DNA of 64,000 bases from Lytechinus pictus (lineage: Eukaryota > Echinodermata > Echinoidea > Temnopleuroida > Toxopneustidae), in the NCBI RefSeq assembly GCF_037042905.1, contig NC_087254.1:11269103-11333102 (forward strand). The letters run 5' to 3'. Below the pieces are notes generated by a model that had not been told where the DNA came from, searched no databases, and saw only the letters and a program-made list of their open reading frames with translations. Numbering within the stretch: position 1 is the first letter of the stretch; every line of letters starts with the position of its first letter. This document shows, piece by piece, positions 1-11,879 of the stretch. The position numbers and the translations under genes are program-made.

Positions 1-155
1 AAAAAAATTTGACATGCAAAAAAAGTCTTCACTTTATAAAGGGGGACACACTCTTGTATTAACAGCATTTTTACAGTACAAGTTTTAATTGTGCCTCTCA
101 AAGGGGGGGGGGGGGGGCAAGCCGGCTTTGCCCCCCTGGATCCATCAGTGGATAG
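1..155. mobile_element. Partial copy of the GGCGGATCCAG MITE
   Basis: AAAGTCTTCACTTT, the G-run, GGCAAGCCGGCTTTGCC and CCCCCTGGATCCATCAGTGG are the reverse complement of the MITE at 6066-6263. It is cut by the window edge. Confidence 0.65.
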
Positions 156-310
156 TACTGTACTACTACTAATACTAATACTACAACTACTTATACTACT
201 ACTAAGTCCACTTCTTCTAAAAATACTGCTACAAATAACGATACTGCTGCTACTTCGACTGCTAATTCCACTCGTACTACATATACTACCATTACTGTTA
301 TTACTTCTGT

Positions 311-345
<35 letters not shown>

Positions 346-375
346 ATATACTATTACAACTATTACTGATACTAC
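150..375 (+). repeat. ACT/CTA trinucleotide repeat
   Basis: Degenerate TACTACTAC and AATACTACT runs; the leucine-rich reading frame across it is a repeat artefact. Confidence 0.9.
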
Positions 376-779
376 CAGAACCAGAGCAGGTACTAGTACT
401 ATGCCATCTTGGACTGTCATTATAACTTTAAAATAACGATGCCTAAAGACTTTAATTGAAACCAGACTTACCCCTCCAACATTTTTTTTTCAGAATGAAA
501 ACTACCACCTATAACATTTAACAGTAATAATTATTATAACATTGATAAAACAAGCATAAATCTGAAAAGAATATATCTGCTCTCCTTGTCATCATACAAG
601 ATATTCCTCTTTATCAATTATAATTTCTGAGGAGATAAACAAGTGCAACGCCTCTGGCAGTCTCGCCTGCATTACGCAATGCAATATAGCAGCAGTGCTT
701 CCTTTGAAAATAGCTATTGAACATTATTCACAGAAGAAAACACTAATATGATAATAAAATATTATGCCCATCGACCCAA

Positions 780-1466
780 AATGACCTTTGACCATGATCA
801 TGTTACATAAGACATGTGCAAAACAATTATTCATACTTGATTATCCTTAAGTCGATGTTTCATGAGCTAGATCCATAAACTTCCTTGGTTATGCCAATTC
901 AACCCATACTCCCAACATGGCCAGAGTTCATTGACCTTTAAATGACCTTTGATCTTGGCTATGTTCCTGAAATGCATACAGGGTATTCAGGGATACACTG
1001 CTGCTCTTATGTCCACTTTTCTTGAACTAGATCCATAGACTTTTAAAGTTATGATGACAATTCCTCAAATAACCCCAACATGGCCAAAGTTTGTTGACCC
1101 TAACTGACCTTTGACCTTGGTCATGTGACCTGAAACTCACACATGATATTCAGGGATACATGGTTGCTCTTATGTCCAGGTTTCATTAACTAGATCTATA
1201 AAATTTCAAAGTTATGATGACAATTCCTCAAATAACCCTAACATGGCCAAAGTTTGTTGACCCTAAGTGACCTTTGACCTTGATCATGTGACCTAAAACT
1301 CAGGCAGGATCTTCAGTGATACACTATTACCCTCATGTCCAAGTTTCATGAACTAGGTCTATATACTTTCTAAGTTATGATGACATTTTAAAAACTTAAC
1401 CTTGGTTAAGATTTCAATGTTGACGACGCCTATAGTCTCGCTCTGCTTGGCAGGCGCGACAAAAAT
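780..1466 (+). repeat. Satellite array of ~162-bp units with DR1-like motifs and hairpin end block
   Basis: TGACCTTTGA recurs at 782, 943, 1105 and 1268. The last two units have the perfect TGACCTTTGACCT; the first two differ at one position each. Shared unit text includes CATGTGACCTGAAACTCA and AACTAGATCTATA. The array ends at 1420-1466 in the same GTCTCGC hairpin block as the array at 33936. Confidence 0.85.
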
Positions 1467-1483
1467 GTATTTGTTATACTTAC

Positions 1484-1606
1484 TCAGATCACAATTAGTC
1501 CCTTGGTTGCAGCCTGTACACATGCATGTATACTGATTGCAGTTCACATTACTTTGAGAGCAAAGCCCTCCTGATCCACATGGATTACTACTGCAAGGGT
1601 TAATTG
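1484..1606 (-). CDS. EGF-like exon 46 (last in the window)
   Basis: 123 nt, phase 1-1, acceptor TTAG and donor GTAAGT. Eight cysteines, O-glucose consensus CSSNPC, CGSGGLC with Ser for Asn, extra cysteine in VNC, end block CMCTGCNQGTNC. The transcript continues past the window edge; 1-1483 is intron with repeats. Confidence 0.92.
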
Positions 1607-1736
1607 CTAAAAAAATAAAATGAAAAGGTGTAATTTACCAAATAACAAGTGAAGATAGAGTGTAAGGTCACATTAATACATATCTCGGGATTCTATATTT
1701 TCAAATCCATACAAATAATCAACATCCCTAGATAAC

Positions 1737-1898
1737 CAGGGCTCCGTAACACAAAGATTTATAGCGATCAATCGCTAAATGAACTGACAAATCAAGATCA
1801 ACATTACACGCGCATTTGGCACAAAATACTGACCACTGAGGAAATACTGTTCTCTCATAATTGCTATTCAAAGCTAATCTTTGTGTTACGGAGCCCTG
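1737..1898. mobile_element. 162-bp MITE with CAGGGCTCCGTAACAC ends
   Basis: CAGGGCTCCGTAACACAAAG at the left and CTTTGTGTTACGGAGCCCTG at the right are perfect inverted ends. The interior has GATCAATCGC and no ORF. The target duplication is unclear. Confidence 0.85.
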
Positions 1899-2234
1899 AT
1901 TTTAGTGGTTCCCTTTTTTGTATGCACCTGGTTCATAACTTTGATATATTTCAGTATCAAAACTAATACGGACATAGCTTTTCATTTCATCAATATTCAC
2001 ATTATCTACTGAAATCTTGTCTTATTTGTTATAATAATTTTATCAATCAAAGAAAACAAAACAAATAGGGCAGTATCAAACCCAAAACATATTTGGCTTG
2101 AAGAGCTGAAAGTAGGTAGAGAGAGAGGGGGAGGGAAAGAGAGAGTTATATAGAAGTAGAGAGGGGGAGCATACCACACTACACTACAGTGAAAATACAA
2201 ATGAGCAATAGGATAAAACAAATAATGCACTTAC

Positions 2235-2357
2235 CATTCTCACACTGCGTACCAGTGAAGCACCCTAGGCACTGACAAGCATACGCCAGGCACGAGTTAC
2301 CATCTTGGAAACACAGGCCTCCATTCATACACGGGAAACTACTACAAGCACTGAAAG
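2235..2357 (-). CDS. EGF-like exon 45
   Basis: 123 nt, phase 1-1, donor GTAAGT. Two AGs lie 7 nt apart at the acceptor; only the upstream one (TTTCAG then CTTTCAG) keeps phase 1. Eight cysteines, O-glucose consensus CSSFPC, extra cysteine in NSC, end block CQCLGCFTGTQC. The next intron (1607-2234) holds a MITE. Confidence 0.92.
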
Positions 2358-2429
2358 CTGAAAAAAATTGGCATTGAAAGTAAATCTTTAACCATGAACA
2401 TAAAAGAAGACTGGGGAGCAACATCGTTA

Positions 2430-2694
2430 GAGGTGCTGTGGCTCAGTTTCCGGACTTTGAACCACAAGGTCCGGGGTTCAAGTCCCACTGCAGCACTCGC
2501 GTCCTTTGGCAAGGCGTTTATCTACATTTGCCACTCTTCACCCAGATGTAGTAAATGGGTACCCGGTAGGAAGAAATTCCTTGAATGCTCGAGCGTCCAG
2601 TCAGGATAGCTGTGCTAAAGCCGGGGTAATAGTATGCAGCGAGTTGAAACATTTAATTTAGCTATTTAAATGTTGCATATTATTATTATTATTA
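2430..2694 (+). mobile_element. tRNA-headed SINE (family 1)
   Basis: GTGGCTCAGTTTCCGGAC and GGGGTTCAAGTCCC resemble A and B boxes. The body has AAATGGGTACCCGGTAGG and GCCGGGGTAATAG, with a tail of ATT repeats. Confidence 0.85.
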
Positions 2695-3171
2695 TTATGA
2701 ATAACCAAATTCATCTACCCTTAGTTCGATCAACTATATCTTTAAATTCCTTTAAAATCTGTTTTCCTAAGTTATGGAATAACCTCCCCTCTGACATAAA
2801 ATCCAGTTAAACTCTTTCTAGGTTCAAGAGACTTATCATAAAACATTATGTTATCATGTGCTTAAAAAACTTTCTGCCAATTATTTAATTATTTGTTATT
2901 TTCTCATTGAAAGTCCCCCCCCCCCCTCTAAATTTTTTTTTTTTTTTTTTTTTTTGGCTGTTGCATCGGTGTACTTAGTGTAATTATTATTATTTGTTGT
3001 ATGTATTTTTAGTGTATATTTTAACTCGGTGGCCCCTTTTTATAAGCTCTGCTTTCTCCGGGGTCACCAAACCATCATTCTATTGTTAAGTTTAGTATTT
3101 GTATATTATCTATATTGGTATGTATTTATGAAATTGTTTGTACATGATGATGGTTGAATAAATGAATTGAA
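2695..3171 (+). mobile_element. 5'-truncated LINE tail related to the 14.5-17.7 kb LINE
   Basis: The start encodes a typical LINE C-terminus (FPKLWNNLPSDI, then a stop and RFKRLIIK in frame). The 3' part has a C-run, a T-run, a stem-loop at 3025-3068 and ends AATAAATGAATTGA plus A-run. The layout parallels the 3' region of the complete LINE, so both belong to one LINE group. Confidence 0.75.
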
Positions 3172-3661
3172 AAAAAAAAACTGAGCCTAAATTGTTAAAA
3201 AACTGTGCAATAAATTACATGTTTATCATCATATCAAAGGTTATGTTGATAAATCATGAGCACATATGTACAATGACATTTAAAAAAGGAACACAAGTCC
3301 ATACTGTCTGTATCTCTTTTCTGTTTGATCAGAAATGATTTGGCTTACAATGCAAGATTAGATGAGGTCAAAACCTAACAAATATATTTAAAACTACCCA
3401 ATTACATAGAAATTAATAAGCATTTCCACAAAACAAAATTTCATGAACAAGCCCACAAACAAAAATTTATATTACCGTAGTATCATACCTATCAATAAGC
3501 TGAGTAAAAAAAACAGAATATTGATACGCAGGTGGCTGTAGGGCACGTGACTGTAGAGTTTAAATTTTAGTATTTAAGCCATTGTATATTGAATTATGTG
3601 ATTCCCATTGGCTTTGTACATGGATCCCATATAGGCAATGATAGGTAAAATGAAGACTTAC

Positions 3662-3784
3662 GTAATGTACAGAGAGCTCCAGTAAAGCACTCTGTGCAGA
3701 GGCATTGGAAGGTGCTGCATGATCCCGGTGTCTGAATACAAGTGCCTCCATTTGCACAAGGGTTGTTCTCACAGGGGTTTTGTA
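3662..3784 (-). CDS. EGF-like exon 44
   Basis: 123 nt, phase 1-1, acceptor TCAG and donor GTAAGT. Eight cysteines, CENNPC start, O-fucose consensus CANGGTC, extra cysteine in GSC, end block CLCTECFTGALC. The next intron (2358-3661) holds a SINE and a LINE tail. Confidence 0.93.
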
Positions 3785-4388
3785 CTGAGTGGTACAGGGA
3801 TTACATTAAAGTTAGCATCAATGAAATAAGATTGAAATCGATGCCAATATTTTGGAAACAATAATTCTTGACCTTGGCATATCTTTTTGAAATGAAATCG
3901 GCTAGAATAACTATGATGTCATCTGTGCATTATGAAAGGATGCATAGTTTAGTACAGAATTTAGACAGCCCTGTCCGACCCCTCTTCTAAACACAACTAT
4001 ACATGCTCGAGCGACAATGTCTCCTACTAAGAAAGCACATATTAAACACTTAGGCCAAACATAAACTTGAGCTTCACACTTTACCTTGATATTAATTCTA
4101 ATAATCCTATGATTCTAAACCTTACACCCTAGCACAATCCTAACCCTCATTTCACATCTTCAGAGAAATCAGCAGAGGAGCAATTGTCGTAAGATTTCAT
4201 TTTAATGTATTGTATCTGTTTTAGAGAGATGTGAAATAAATGAATTTAAATTACATTATGATTACAATATGCAATAAAAACAAGACGGTATATTCATATT
4301 TTGGACTTGAAGACTTTTGAAAATGATGATTGGTAGGGGACTTTATATAAAGCATATATAACTAGGGGTCTTAGGTTATTATACTCAC

Positions 4389-4511
4389 AAACTTGGCATT
4401 GGCTTCCTATGTAACAACCAGGGCAATCACACATGTATGCTACACAGGATCCGGGTACTCCATTACACGCACCTCCATTCATGCAAGGGTTTGAAGCACA
4501 TGGGTCTTTTG
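4389..4511 (-). CDS. EGF-like exon 43
   Basis: 123 nt, phase 1-1, acceptor GCAG and donor GTGAGT. Eight cysteines, O-glucose consensus CASNPC, CMNGGAC, extra cysteine in GSC, end block CDCPGCYIGSQC. The next intron (3785-4388) holds nothing recognisable beyond an AAATAAATGAATTT block near 4233. Confidence 0.93.
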
Positions 4512-4534
4512 CTGCATAAGAGAAGAGGAATTCG

Positions 4535-4738
4535 TTATGGAAGTGTCATGGTCTAGTGGTTCTGACTCTCATCTTTGAGCGGGTTGGTGGTTCGAATCCT
4601 AGCTATTGTACTGATTTCCTCCAGCAGTGGAATTATCCACACTCAATTAAGCCAGGTCAGGCAAATGGGAACCTGGCAGGGTTTTGTTTCTGGAAATGCT
4701 TGCATGCTGTAAAAGGGATGGACATTAGATAAGTTTTA
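4535..4738 (+). mobile_element. Diverged SINE (family 1), tail lost
   Basis: GTCATGGTCTAGTGGTTC and GGTGGTTCGAATCC are tRNA-like boxes; the body has AATGGGAACCTGGCAGGG. The 3' tail is missing and the copy abuts the DNA transposon at 4739. Confidence 0.7.
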
Positions 4739-4793
4739 GGGTCCTGTTCATGGATAGGGTCCACTTTTCAACTGGATTCATTCTCTGTTTGCT

Positions 4794-6725
4794 TTGGGTG
4801 GAAAAATATCCAAACGTGGCCAAAGCGAGCACTTATGGTGTCAACCTCCAAATGGGAATTTAATGTTTAAATCTGCCAAATTATTACTGTTTAGCCCATC
4901 AGTCACAAAGGAGTTTTTAACATCTTCTGGAGGAAAGATCTTGAAATGGCAACGATGGGTAAGGCAAAACATTCAGGGAAAAGGAAGGAGAGCCAGTGAA
5001 GAAAACCTTATTGATGAGCTCATTGAAGATGTAGCAGAGCCTATTAAATAAATTTGTCAAGGCAGCAAACACATTTCTTCAGCAACGTAGAAACCTAAAG
5101 ATTGAGAAGGAGATTCAGTTTGATGATGGATGTACATCCCAATACAAAAGCGGTCTAGCTTTCATCGATATCAGCTTTGCAGAGTCTGACTACCAGTTTC
5201 CAGTAGAGAGAGCTTATATGGGTCTGAGCATGGAAAAGTAGAGTCCGATGGTATAACTAGCCATGTAAAATCTAAGCTAGAAATGGCCGTGCTTGGCCAG
5301 AAAGTGCTCATTCGAAATGCTCAAGAAGCATTCAACTACTGCAGCCAGACGACAACAGAAGTCACAAGGGCAAAAGATTACCTTGCCAGCATCAGAAGAA
5401 GATCCTTCTTTGTGATTAACAATATTGATTGCAATCATTCCCACACAGAAGATCATGTAGTTGTGACCCAAACCAGGAAGCTCCATCATGTGAAGTCCAT
5501 TGGAGTTCCATATGTGATATCTTCAAGAGACCTTTGCTGTTGATGTCACTACTGCATGACTACTATGACAGGAAGTGGGAACCAATGTGCTAATCACAAC
5601 TACGTTCAAGAATTTGTAGATCATCACCTCAAGAGAGCAATTCAGAAAAGTTTCCTTTTAAGCAAATCAATTATACTAATACTATTCCACATTAAGTCCA
5701 TAAGAAATTGATGTTTTTAACAGATAACATACAAGTCATACATGTAATCAATTGATTCCTGGACCCATCAATGGTGCAGCCCCACTACCTTGCCCAACTA
5801 TGTTGCAGAATAAATCATCTCCTGAAAAAGTAAAGTCTGTAAAAACTATGCTTGGGAAGAATTCAAACCAGACCTCTACATCATTCTGTGGTTAGTAATT
5901 TTTTTTTATCTGAAAGTATTAGAATGAAATGTAAAAAAATATCTAAAAAAATGTTCGACAAGTGTACAGAGTTTGTATTGTATGAAATATCCAGAAAATA
6001 ATCCGAAATGAGGAACATGGTTTTCAAATTTTCTTCACTGTATTGCTCTTGAGGTTGCTAACACTGGCGGATCCAGGGGGCAAAGCCAGCCCGTGCCACC
6101 CCCCCCCCCCTTTTGAGATGCAAAATTAAAATTTGTGATGTAAAAAGTCTGCCCCCCCCCCCCCACTTTTGAAAGTGAAGACTTTTTTTTGTTTTTGATT
6201 GCCTAATTTTTCCTTGAAAAAATGTGCCCCCGCCTCCTTTTGGAAAATCCTGGATCCGCCCCTGGTTGCTGGTAACACTGAAGTCATTTGATATTCTTCC
6301 TGTGTGTCAGATGAGAAGCAGGTTAAACTTCTTCCAAATGCTCATGGAATGCAGCACTTCACAGCAGGGACTTTTGTAGCTGAAAATCAGGTCGCGCCAA
6401 GTGTTATGCTGGACAAATCATTAAAGCTGATGATGAAAAACAAGAAGCTGAGATCCATTTCCTCAAGAAGGTAACAGGTATGTTCTAGAGTTTAGCAGGC
6501 TATCTTCAAAGCAATTACAATAATTGTTTGAACCAAATAATTTATTTCCTTTACAGGTTTCGATCACTTCATTTGGCCTGATGAGAATGACATTGTTTGG
6601 AGACCAGTCTGGGCACCATATACCACCATCATTATTACATGTAAGCTCATCACAAGAAATAAAGTGGAGCCATAAAAGTGTGAATATTTGTTTCATTATT
6701 TGGACTTTGAAGAACAAAGAGTAAT
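4794..6725 (+). pseudogene. Decayed transposase-like gene of unnamed family
   Basis: Fragments in several frames read IQFDDGCTSQYKSGLAF, then (after a 1-nt shift near 5222) SEHGKVESDGITSHVKSKL, VLIRNAQEAFNYC, SFFVINNIDC; further on FDHFIWPDENDIVW. The order D-G-C-x2-Q-Y-K-S, H-G-K-x3-D-G, F-x-W-P-x-E-x-D-I matches a block I associate with uncharacterised invertebrate transposon proteins; the exact superfamily is not recognised. Frameshifts, stops and the nested MITE make it inactive. Confidence 0.55.
6066..6263. mobile_element. MITE with GGCGGATCCAG ends, nested in the transposon
   Basis: Left CTGGCGGATCCAGGGGGC, right CCTGGATCCGCCCCTGG; the interior has C-runs and AAAGTGAAGAC. A partial relative lies at 1-155. 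Confidence 0.75.
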
Positions 6726-7816
6726 TACAAAAACAAAAACAAAAAAATAGATACTTTCTGCAAATACTTAGAACCAACTCAAAATAAAACTCCTAAAAAC
6801 AAGTAAACAACAAAGAAGCTGCAAAGGGCAAAATATGTGATATTTCTGTTCACATGTAACATCATATTTCCATTCACATGTAACATTCTGCTTAATACCC
6901 TACGAAAAGCAATGATCTTTAAAAGCAATGCATACATTGAAATATTGTACAAATATAGATTACATGAAACATCTTTCCTATCTAATATATATTTCTTCTG
7001 AAACATGTTGTTTTATCCTGCATTCTTCAGTGCAATATACTTTCTTATCAAACAAAGACATAAAAAACAAGAAAAAGATTAATTACAATTTACTTTAATA
7101 AGGGCTTAAAGCTTTTGTGAAAATGGTGAAATTATCTGTAGTATTATCAAACCAGCCAAAAAGGTTCATTCAATTTGTTAAAATAGATGAAATTAGTACA
7201 TATTTACGTTTACACGCATTTGTCACATCCTGCCTACAAAAGCATCACATTTCAAATTTTCCATAGAGTACAAGAATTCAGCCGATATTCAGTGTTAGTT
7301 ATCAATGTGGTAAGGGTAATCTTTTCAAGGCATATCATGGTCTACTCTTCTGGTCTTGTAGGAATAAACAAAACATTTGCACATCAAATTCACATTTTGT
7401 ATTGAACCTGGGGAAAAGCAAGTTGTGAAATTGATAAATCACAAGTTAGAACTTTCATATTCCAACCTTAGTTAGCAAAAATGATATGATATTAGTACTT
7501 ACAGAACAATTCACAAAAGTTTATTCCTTCAGTGAAAAATGATATAAGAGTTGCTACCACTTTTGTTAAAAACATTGCTGTATGTGCAAAAGATTAGGTA
7601 TGGAATGAACTATAACAGATGGAATTAAGGTTCAGAACTAAATTTTTATCTGAACTTTCAGGAATAAAAGAAAATACAATATTTCATTGGGTTTGAAAAT
7701 TTGACCCCTAGGTTGACAAAAAGTGGACCCTATCCGTGAACAGGCCCATAGGTCTGTTTTTTTAAGGAATCTTTTCACAGGGGGTGAGAGAATTGATTAT
7801 AATCACAAATACATAC

Positions 7817-7939
7817 CTTGTTCACAGAGTGTGCCTTCATAACATGGATGACAGGAACAGGTGAAGTCAGTACAGGATCCCGGAGACCTGGCACATATTC
7901 CAGAGTTCTGGCATGGGTTCTGTGAGCATTGGTTAATGA
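7817..7939 (-). CDS. EGF-like exon 42
   Basis: 123 nt, phase 1-1, acceptor ACAG and donor GTATGT. Eight cysteines, CSQNPC start, CQNSGIC, extra cysteine in GSC, end block CSCHPCYEGTLC. The next intron (4512-7816) is almost filled by a DNA transposon. Confidence 0.93.
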
Positions 7940-8776
7940 CTGTAAAAGAAAGAAAATCACACTCGTGTATGTTTCAATCTAACTTTATTGTGGTCTGCAG
8001 GCAGGAGATTTCTACATCAGACTTATCATATTTGCTATGTACCCCTTCATGAGCTAGATCTACCTCAGTGTATTCCTTAATCATACAGAGGGTGTACCTT
8101 TGCAGATGTATCCACATACTTATGGAAAACACCACCTGGTTCAATTAGATATCAAATAAGGGCTTTTGTTTCTCAATCACTTCCACATCATTGCTTTATG
8201 TATTTTGATATATTGCATAAATGGTATAATTGTTTTTACTACGACGTATTTATGCATTGTATATAGATGTGAAAATAAATGAATTTTAATTTATACAAAT
8301 TCAAACTTTATCTTTATCGATATATGGAATATACATTTACATACATATGGACCAATTTCAAAAGCTGAAGTTCATTTCCTTTCTATTAAATTACCCTTTC
8401 GTGTTTCTCATGTTTACATTCTACTTTTATTTTAACACATAATTACATACTATACTGTCACTATTTTTTTTTAATTCATGAGCTTACACTAGTAGAATAC
8501 AATTACCAATTGCTTACATGACAGGTAACAAAATTTTCTGACATACAAAAAAATGCCATAAAAATTCTGCCCCAAGTAAGGTCGGTATATACTGACTATA
8601 TATGTTAGAGTATTAAACTCTTTCATAGGCTTTATAGGAAAAGCAATAGAAACATCATGACAAAAAGTATGCTTTCAAATGCATGATAATAAAGCTGAAA
8701 CCATTTCTATATCTACAGACTACAGTCACACCAACAAAATCAAGTGCAAACTGAACAACGGTCTGTAATGGTCTGT

Positions 8777-9054
8777 GGGCGCGTCGTGGTCTAGTGGTTC
8801 TGACTCTTGACTTTCAGACAGAGGGTCGTGGGTTCGAATCCTAGCCATGGCATGTTTTCCTTCAGCAAGAAATTTATCCACAATGTGCTGCACTTGACCC
8901 AGGTGAGGTGAATGGGTACTCGGCAGGATTAATTCCTTGCATGCAATGAGCGCCAGTGATGGTAGCTCGAGCTAAAGGCGGGGTAATAATAGTGCTTTGT
9001 ATCTTCAGGCAAAAAGCACTATATAAATCCAGCTATTATTATTATAATTATTAT
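8777..9054 (+). mobile_element. tRNA-headed SINE (family 1)
   Basis: GTCGTGGTCTAGTGGTTC and GGGTTCGAATCC (near 8829) are the A- and B-box-like blocks. The body has AATGGGTACTCGGCAGG and GCGGGGTAATAAT, ending CACTATATAAATCC and ATTATT repeats. Confidence 0.87.
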
Positions 9055-9148
9055 AAATTAGTGATGGCATTTTTGCCTCCCTCTGTCTGGAGTCAATTTC
9101 ATGGGTGTGGCCATAGCATAAGCTACAGATGATCTGTCAATGGTTTAC

Positions 9149-9271
9149 CTTGAAGGCAGTTTGTACCCTGGAAGCATCCATCACACTGGCAGGTGTATCC
9201 TGTGCATTCGTTGGGATCCTGTACGCAAGTACCTCCATTGCTACAGGGGTTTGTAAGACATGGGTTTAATC
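9149..9271 (-). CDS. EGF-like exon 41
   Basis: 123 nt, phase 1-1, acceptor TCAG and donor GTAAAC. Eight cysteines, CLTNPC start, O-fucose consensus CSNGGTC, extra cysteine in NEC, end block CQCDGCFQGTNC. The next intron (7940-9148) holds a SINE. Confidence 0.93.
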
Positions 9272-9963
9272 CTGAAGAAAAGAAAACAGCGAGGTGTTTC
9301 ACAAAGATTTAAGTGTGACTTAGGGTCACAATAATTTCCAGTTGCACATAGTATATATTGCATAACTGCATTGATTAAATAATGCTTATCTCAATTGCAT
9401 GATTCAATACTCTGAACAGAATAAAAAAATCGGCAACACGTATTTCATGCCATGTTGAACCAGCCTTAACTAGGATTGCGTGACTAAAATATCAACCACC
9501 AAAGACAAAAATTTGTAACATTACTTGATTCACATGTTTATATGAATGTACATGTGAAAGGGGAAGCAACTCAATATGTCACCCTTTAATAGTTTCACTG
9601 CTCGATTTACAGTCAGTGCCATAAATTATTCATACCAAAATAATCTTCTGTTGTCGCTTCTGGTGACAAAATTTTTATATGTATATATTAAGGTCAATAA
9701 TGGGCAATATTATGCCTAAATGCCATTGGTGAAAGTAATAGTGATTTCCTTAAAGTTACAGATACATTTTTTATGCACAAGATATATAACAATTTCTCAA
9801 ATTACAAAGGGATAACATTCCTCATACAACACACCACACATCAGACAAAAATGAAGGAGCATATATATTTTGAAAGTTTTCTTTGTTTAACTTGATAAAT
9901 TTATTAATACTGCCATAATAAATGACCTTCAAAAGAGAATAAATGAATATTTGTAAATCTTAC

Positions 9964-10083
9964 TTGTTATACATCTATCACCAGTTACACATGTTGGGCA
10001 GAGACAGGATGCCGACAGGCAGTCTGGTGATTGAACACACGTTCCTCCATTGAAGCATTGAAAACCCGCACATAGATCTCTCC
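9964..10083 (-). CDS. EGF-like exon 40
   Basis: 120 nt, phase 1-1, acceptor ATAG and donor GTAAGA. Eight cysteines, CAGFQC start, O-fucose consensus CFNGGTC, five residues before the extra cysteine (PDC), Val in CVTGDRC. The next intron (9272-9963) holds nothing recognisable. Confidence 0.92.
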
Positions 10084-10584
10084 CTATAGAACATAATTGT
10101 TAGGAATAATATTTTCTTTGCTTGCCAGCATATCTGAAGGGATTTTTTTGTCCCGTTTTTTTATGTAACATCTTGGCTCCTTCCCTGGTATCAAGCAACA
10201 TTTATTCAATGATATTCATACAAAAGAGTCGATGACGCCACTCTCTCATGATTTCTTCATATTTTAGTAGATGAAATATTTTGGATAGAATATTTGATTT
10301 TTTGCAGAATGGACAATATGGGAGTATTTTCATGAAATGCAAAAAGTTGCACATATGGTAATCAAAGGGGGAATCAAAACTTGTTTCACATCTTTATTTT
10401 ATATAATACATAATACCGAGTGGGTGACATCATCACTTACTTCATTTGCATACAACTATACAACTATATGATATATCCGTTTTTAAAGAGATTTTCAGTA
10501 TTGTGCTGATGGGTCGAATACTTCCCTTTGACAAATGAAATTCCCCATTATTTGGATTTCCAGAAAATAGAATCACATACTTAC

Positions 10585-10698
10585 TGATCTCACAATGAAT
10601 CCCGGTAAAGCATGATGGACAGCTACAGCTATAGACATCACAGATTTTATTACATGTACCTCCGTTCTGACAGGGATTGCTGCTACATGAGTCAACAG
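10585..10698 (-). CDS. EGF-like exon 39
   Basis: 114 nt, phase 1-1, acceptor TCAG and donor GTAAGT. Shortest-loop variant (CNKIC), O-glucose (CSSNPC) and O-fucose (CQNGGTC) consensus both present, end block CSCPSCFTGIHC. The next intron (10084-10584) holds nothing recognisable. Confidence 0.92.
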
Positions 10699-11765
10699 CT
10701 GAGAAAGAAAGATCGGAAAATGTGATTACTTTAAAGGAATATCAAGAAATAGACCAATCCATGTGTTTTCTGTCATTGCTATCTCAGTATGAGTGCCCTT
10801 TACCTTCTCATGAGGCCCCATTTTGGTATCGGAGAAGTTTCAAAACGCTCCTTTTATGCCCAATCAATAAAAGTATTACTTATTTAGTGTTCTGTTCCCC
10901 TATGCTGGGTTTTAATTAAATAATCCCTTTCAAACTGTGTTTATTGCTCCCTTTATTCAGTGAAAGTTCCTCTTCTGTAGTGTGCCCCTTTTCACCTCTG
11001 TCGAATGAGTTTTAATCAGCACCAAGAAATGACAAAGCATGTTTAATAACAAAAAGTTTCAAAATTTTCATAAACATTTATGCTAACTAGCACTTTACCT
11101 TAAATCTATACATTTTACATTTGATACTCAGAAGTCCCCTTAAAAAAAAATCTGCTTAACATACATTACCAAGAAATACACAGCTGCTTCAGACACAAAC
11201 GTAATCTGATGGTGAATATATCTGTTTATGCTAAAATTCTCCTTTTGACAAAGTGTCCTTTTCTGGGTTTGTCTTGCGTAGCCCTCAAACAAAATATTTT
11301 CCACCAGCCCTGATCCCATATGCCTTAAGTTTCATGAACTTGAATACTTATGCATTCTGTCATATAGAGAGGGGTAGATATGATATTTTAATTTCTCTTT
11401 GATTTAAGATTTAAGTGCCATTTTCAAAAGTGGGAGTGCCCTTTTTCCCCTGCCCCCTTTTCAACTTTGCATCGCCGCCCCTGTAATGATCTCTATAATT
11501 TGTAGCAATGTAGGAAATATGGCCTGATCAAGGCCACAAGGACTCTAGTCATGTGGCAGAGAAATCTCAATTGACCACCCCATCTCTGCTGTCTATGATT
11601 ATCACCTTTTCTAACGATACTAATTTCACAGTTAAAACAGATTTCACAATAGATTCTTGTCAATTATAACAATTACATTATTACCTACAACTAGCTATTC
11701 CATTTAATGAAAAAACTTCAACAAAAGAAATGACAAATCTTACTTCAAAAGCATGATCACATTAC

Positions 11766-11879
11766 CTATTTCACAGTTGTCTCCATCCCAGCACCTGGTG
11801 CAACTGCATGAATATGTTGGACAGCCGTTGAGACAGAATCCACCGTTCTGACATGGATTGGATGCACAGAAGTTGATAG
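11766..11879 (-). CDS. EGF-like exon 38
   Basis: 114 nt, phase 1-1, acceptor GCAG and donor GTAATG. Shortest-loop variant with three residues between C3 and the extra cysteine (CLNGC), O-glucose consensus CASNPC, Trp in CWDGDNC. The next intron (10699-11765) is unique-looking with nothing recognised. Confidence 0.92.
   Translation of the reverse strand, partial: LSTSVHPIHVRTVDSVSTAVQHIHAVAPGAGMETTVK

Larger units (their letters stand above)
4739..7747 (+). mobile_element. ~3-kb DNA transposon with inverted ends
   Basis: The left end GGGTCCTGTTCATGG, then ATAGGGTCCACTTTT, is matched in reverse complement by the right end GGGCCTGTTCACGG, then ATAGGGTCCACTTTT. The target duplication is unclear. 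It contains a decayed transposase-like gene and a nested MITE at 6066-6263. Confidence 0.75.

Noticed and set aside
91-369. Leucine-rich 92-residue reading frame
   Set aside because: It lies in a G-run plus ACT/CTA trinucleotide repeat; the composition is explained by the repeat.
2351-2357. Alternative acceptor 7 nt inside EGF exon 45
   Set aside because: Using the downstream AG would shift the phase and destroy the EGF reading frame.
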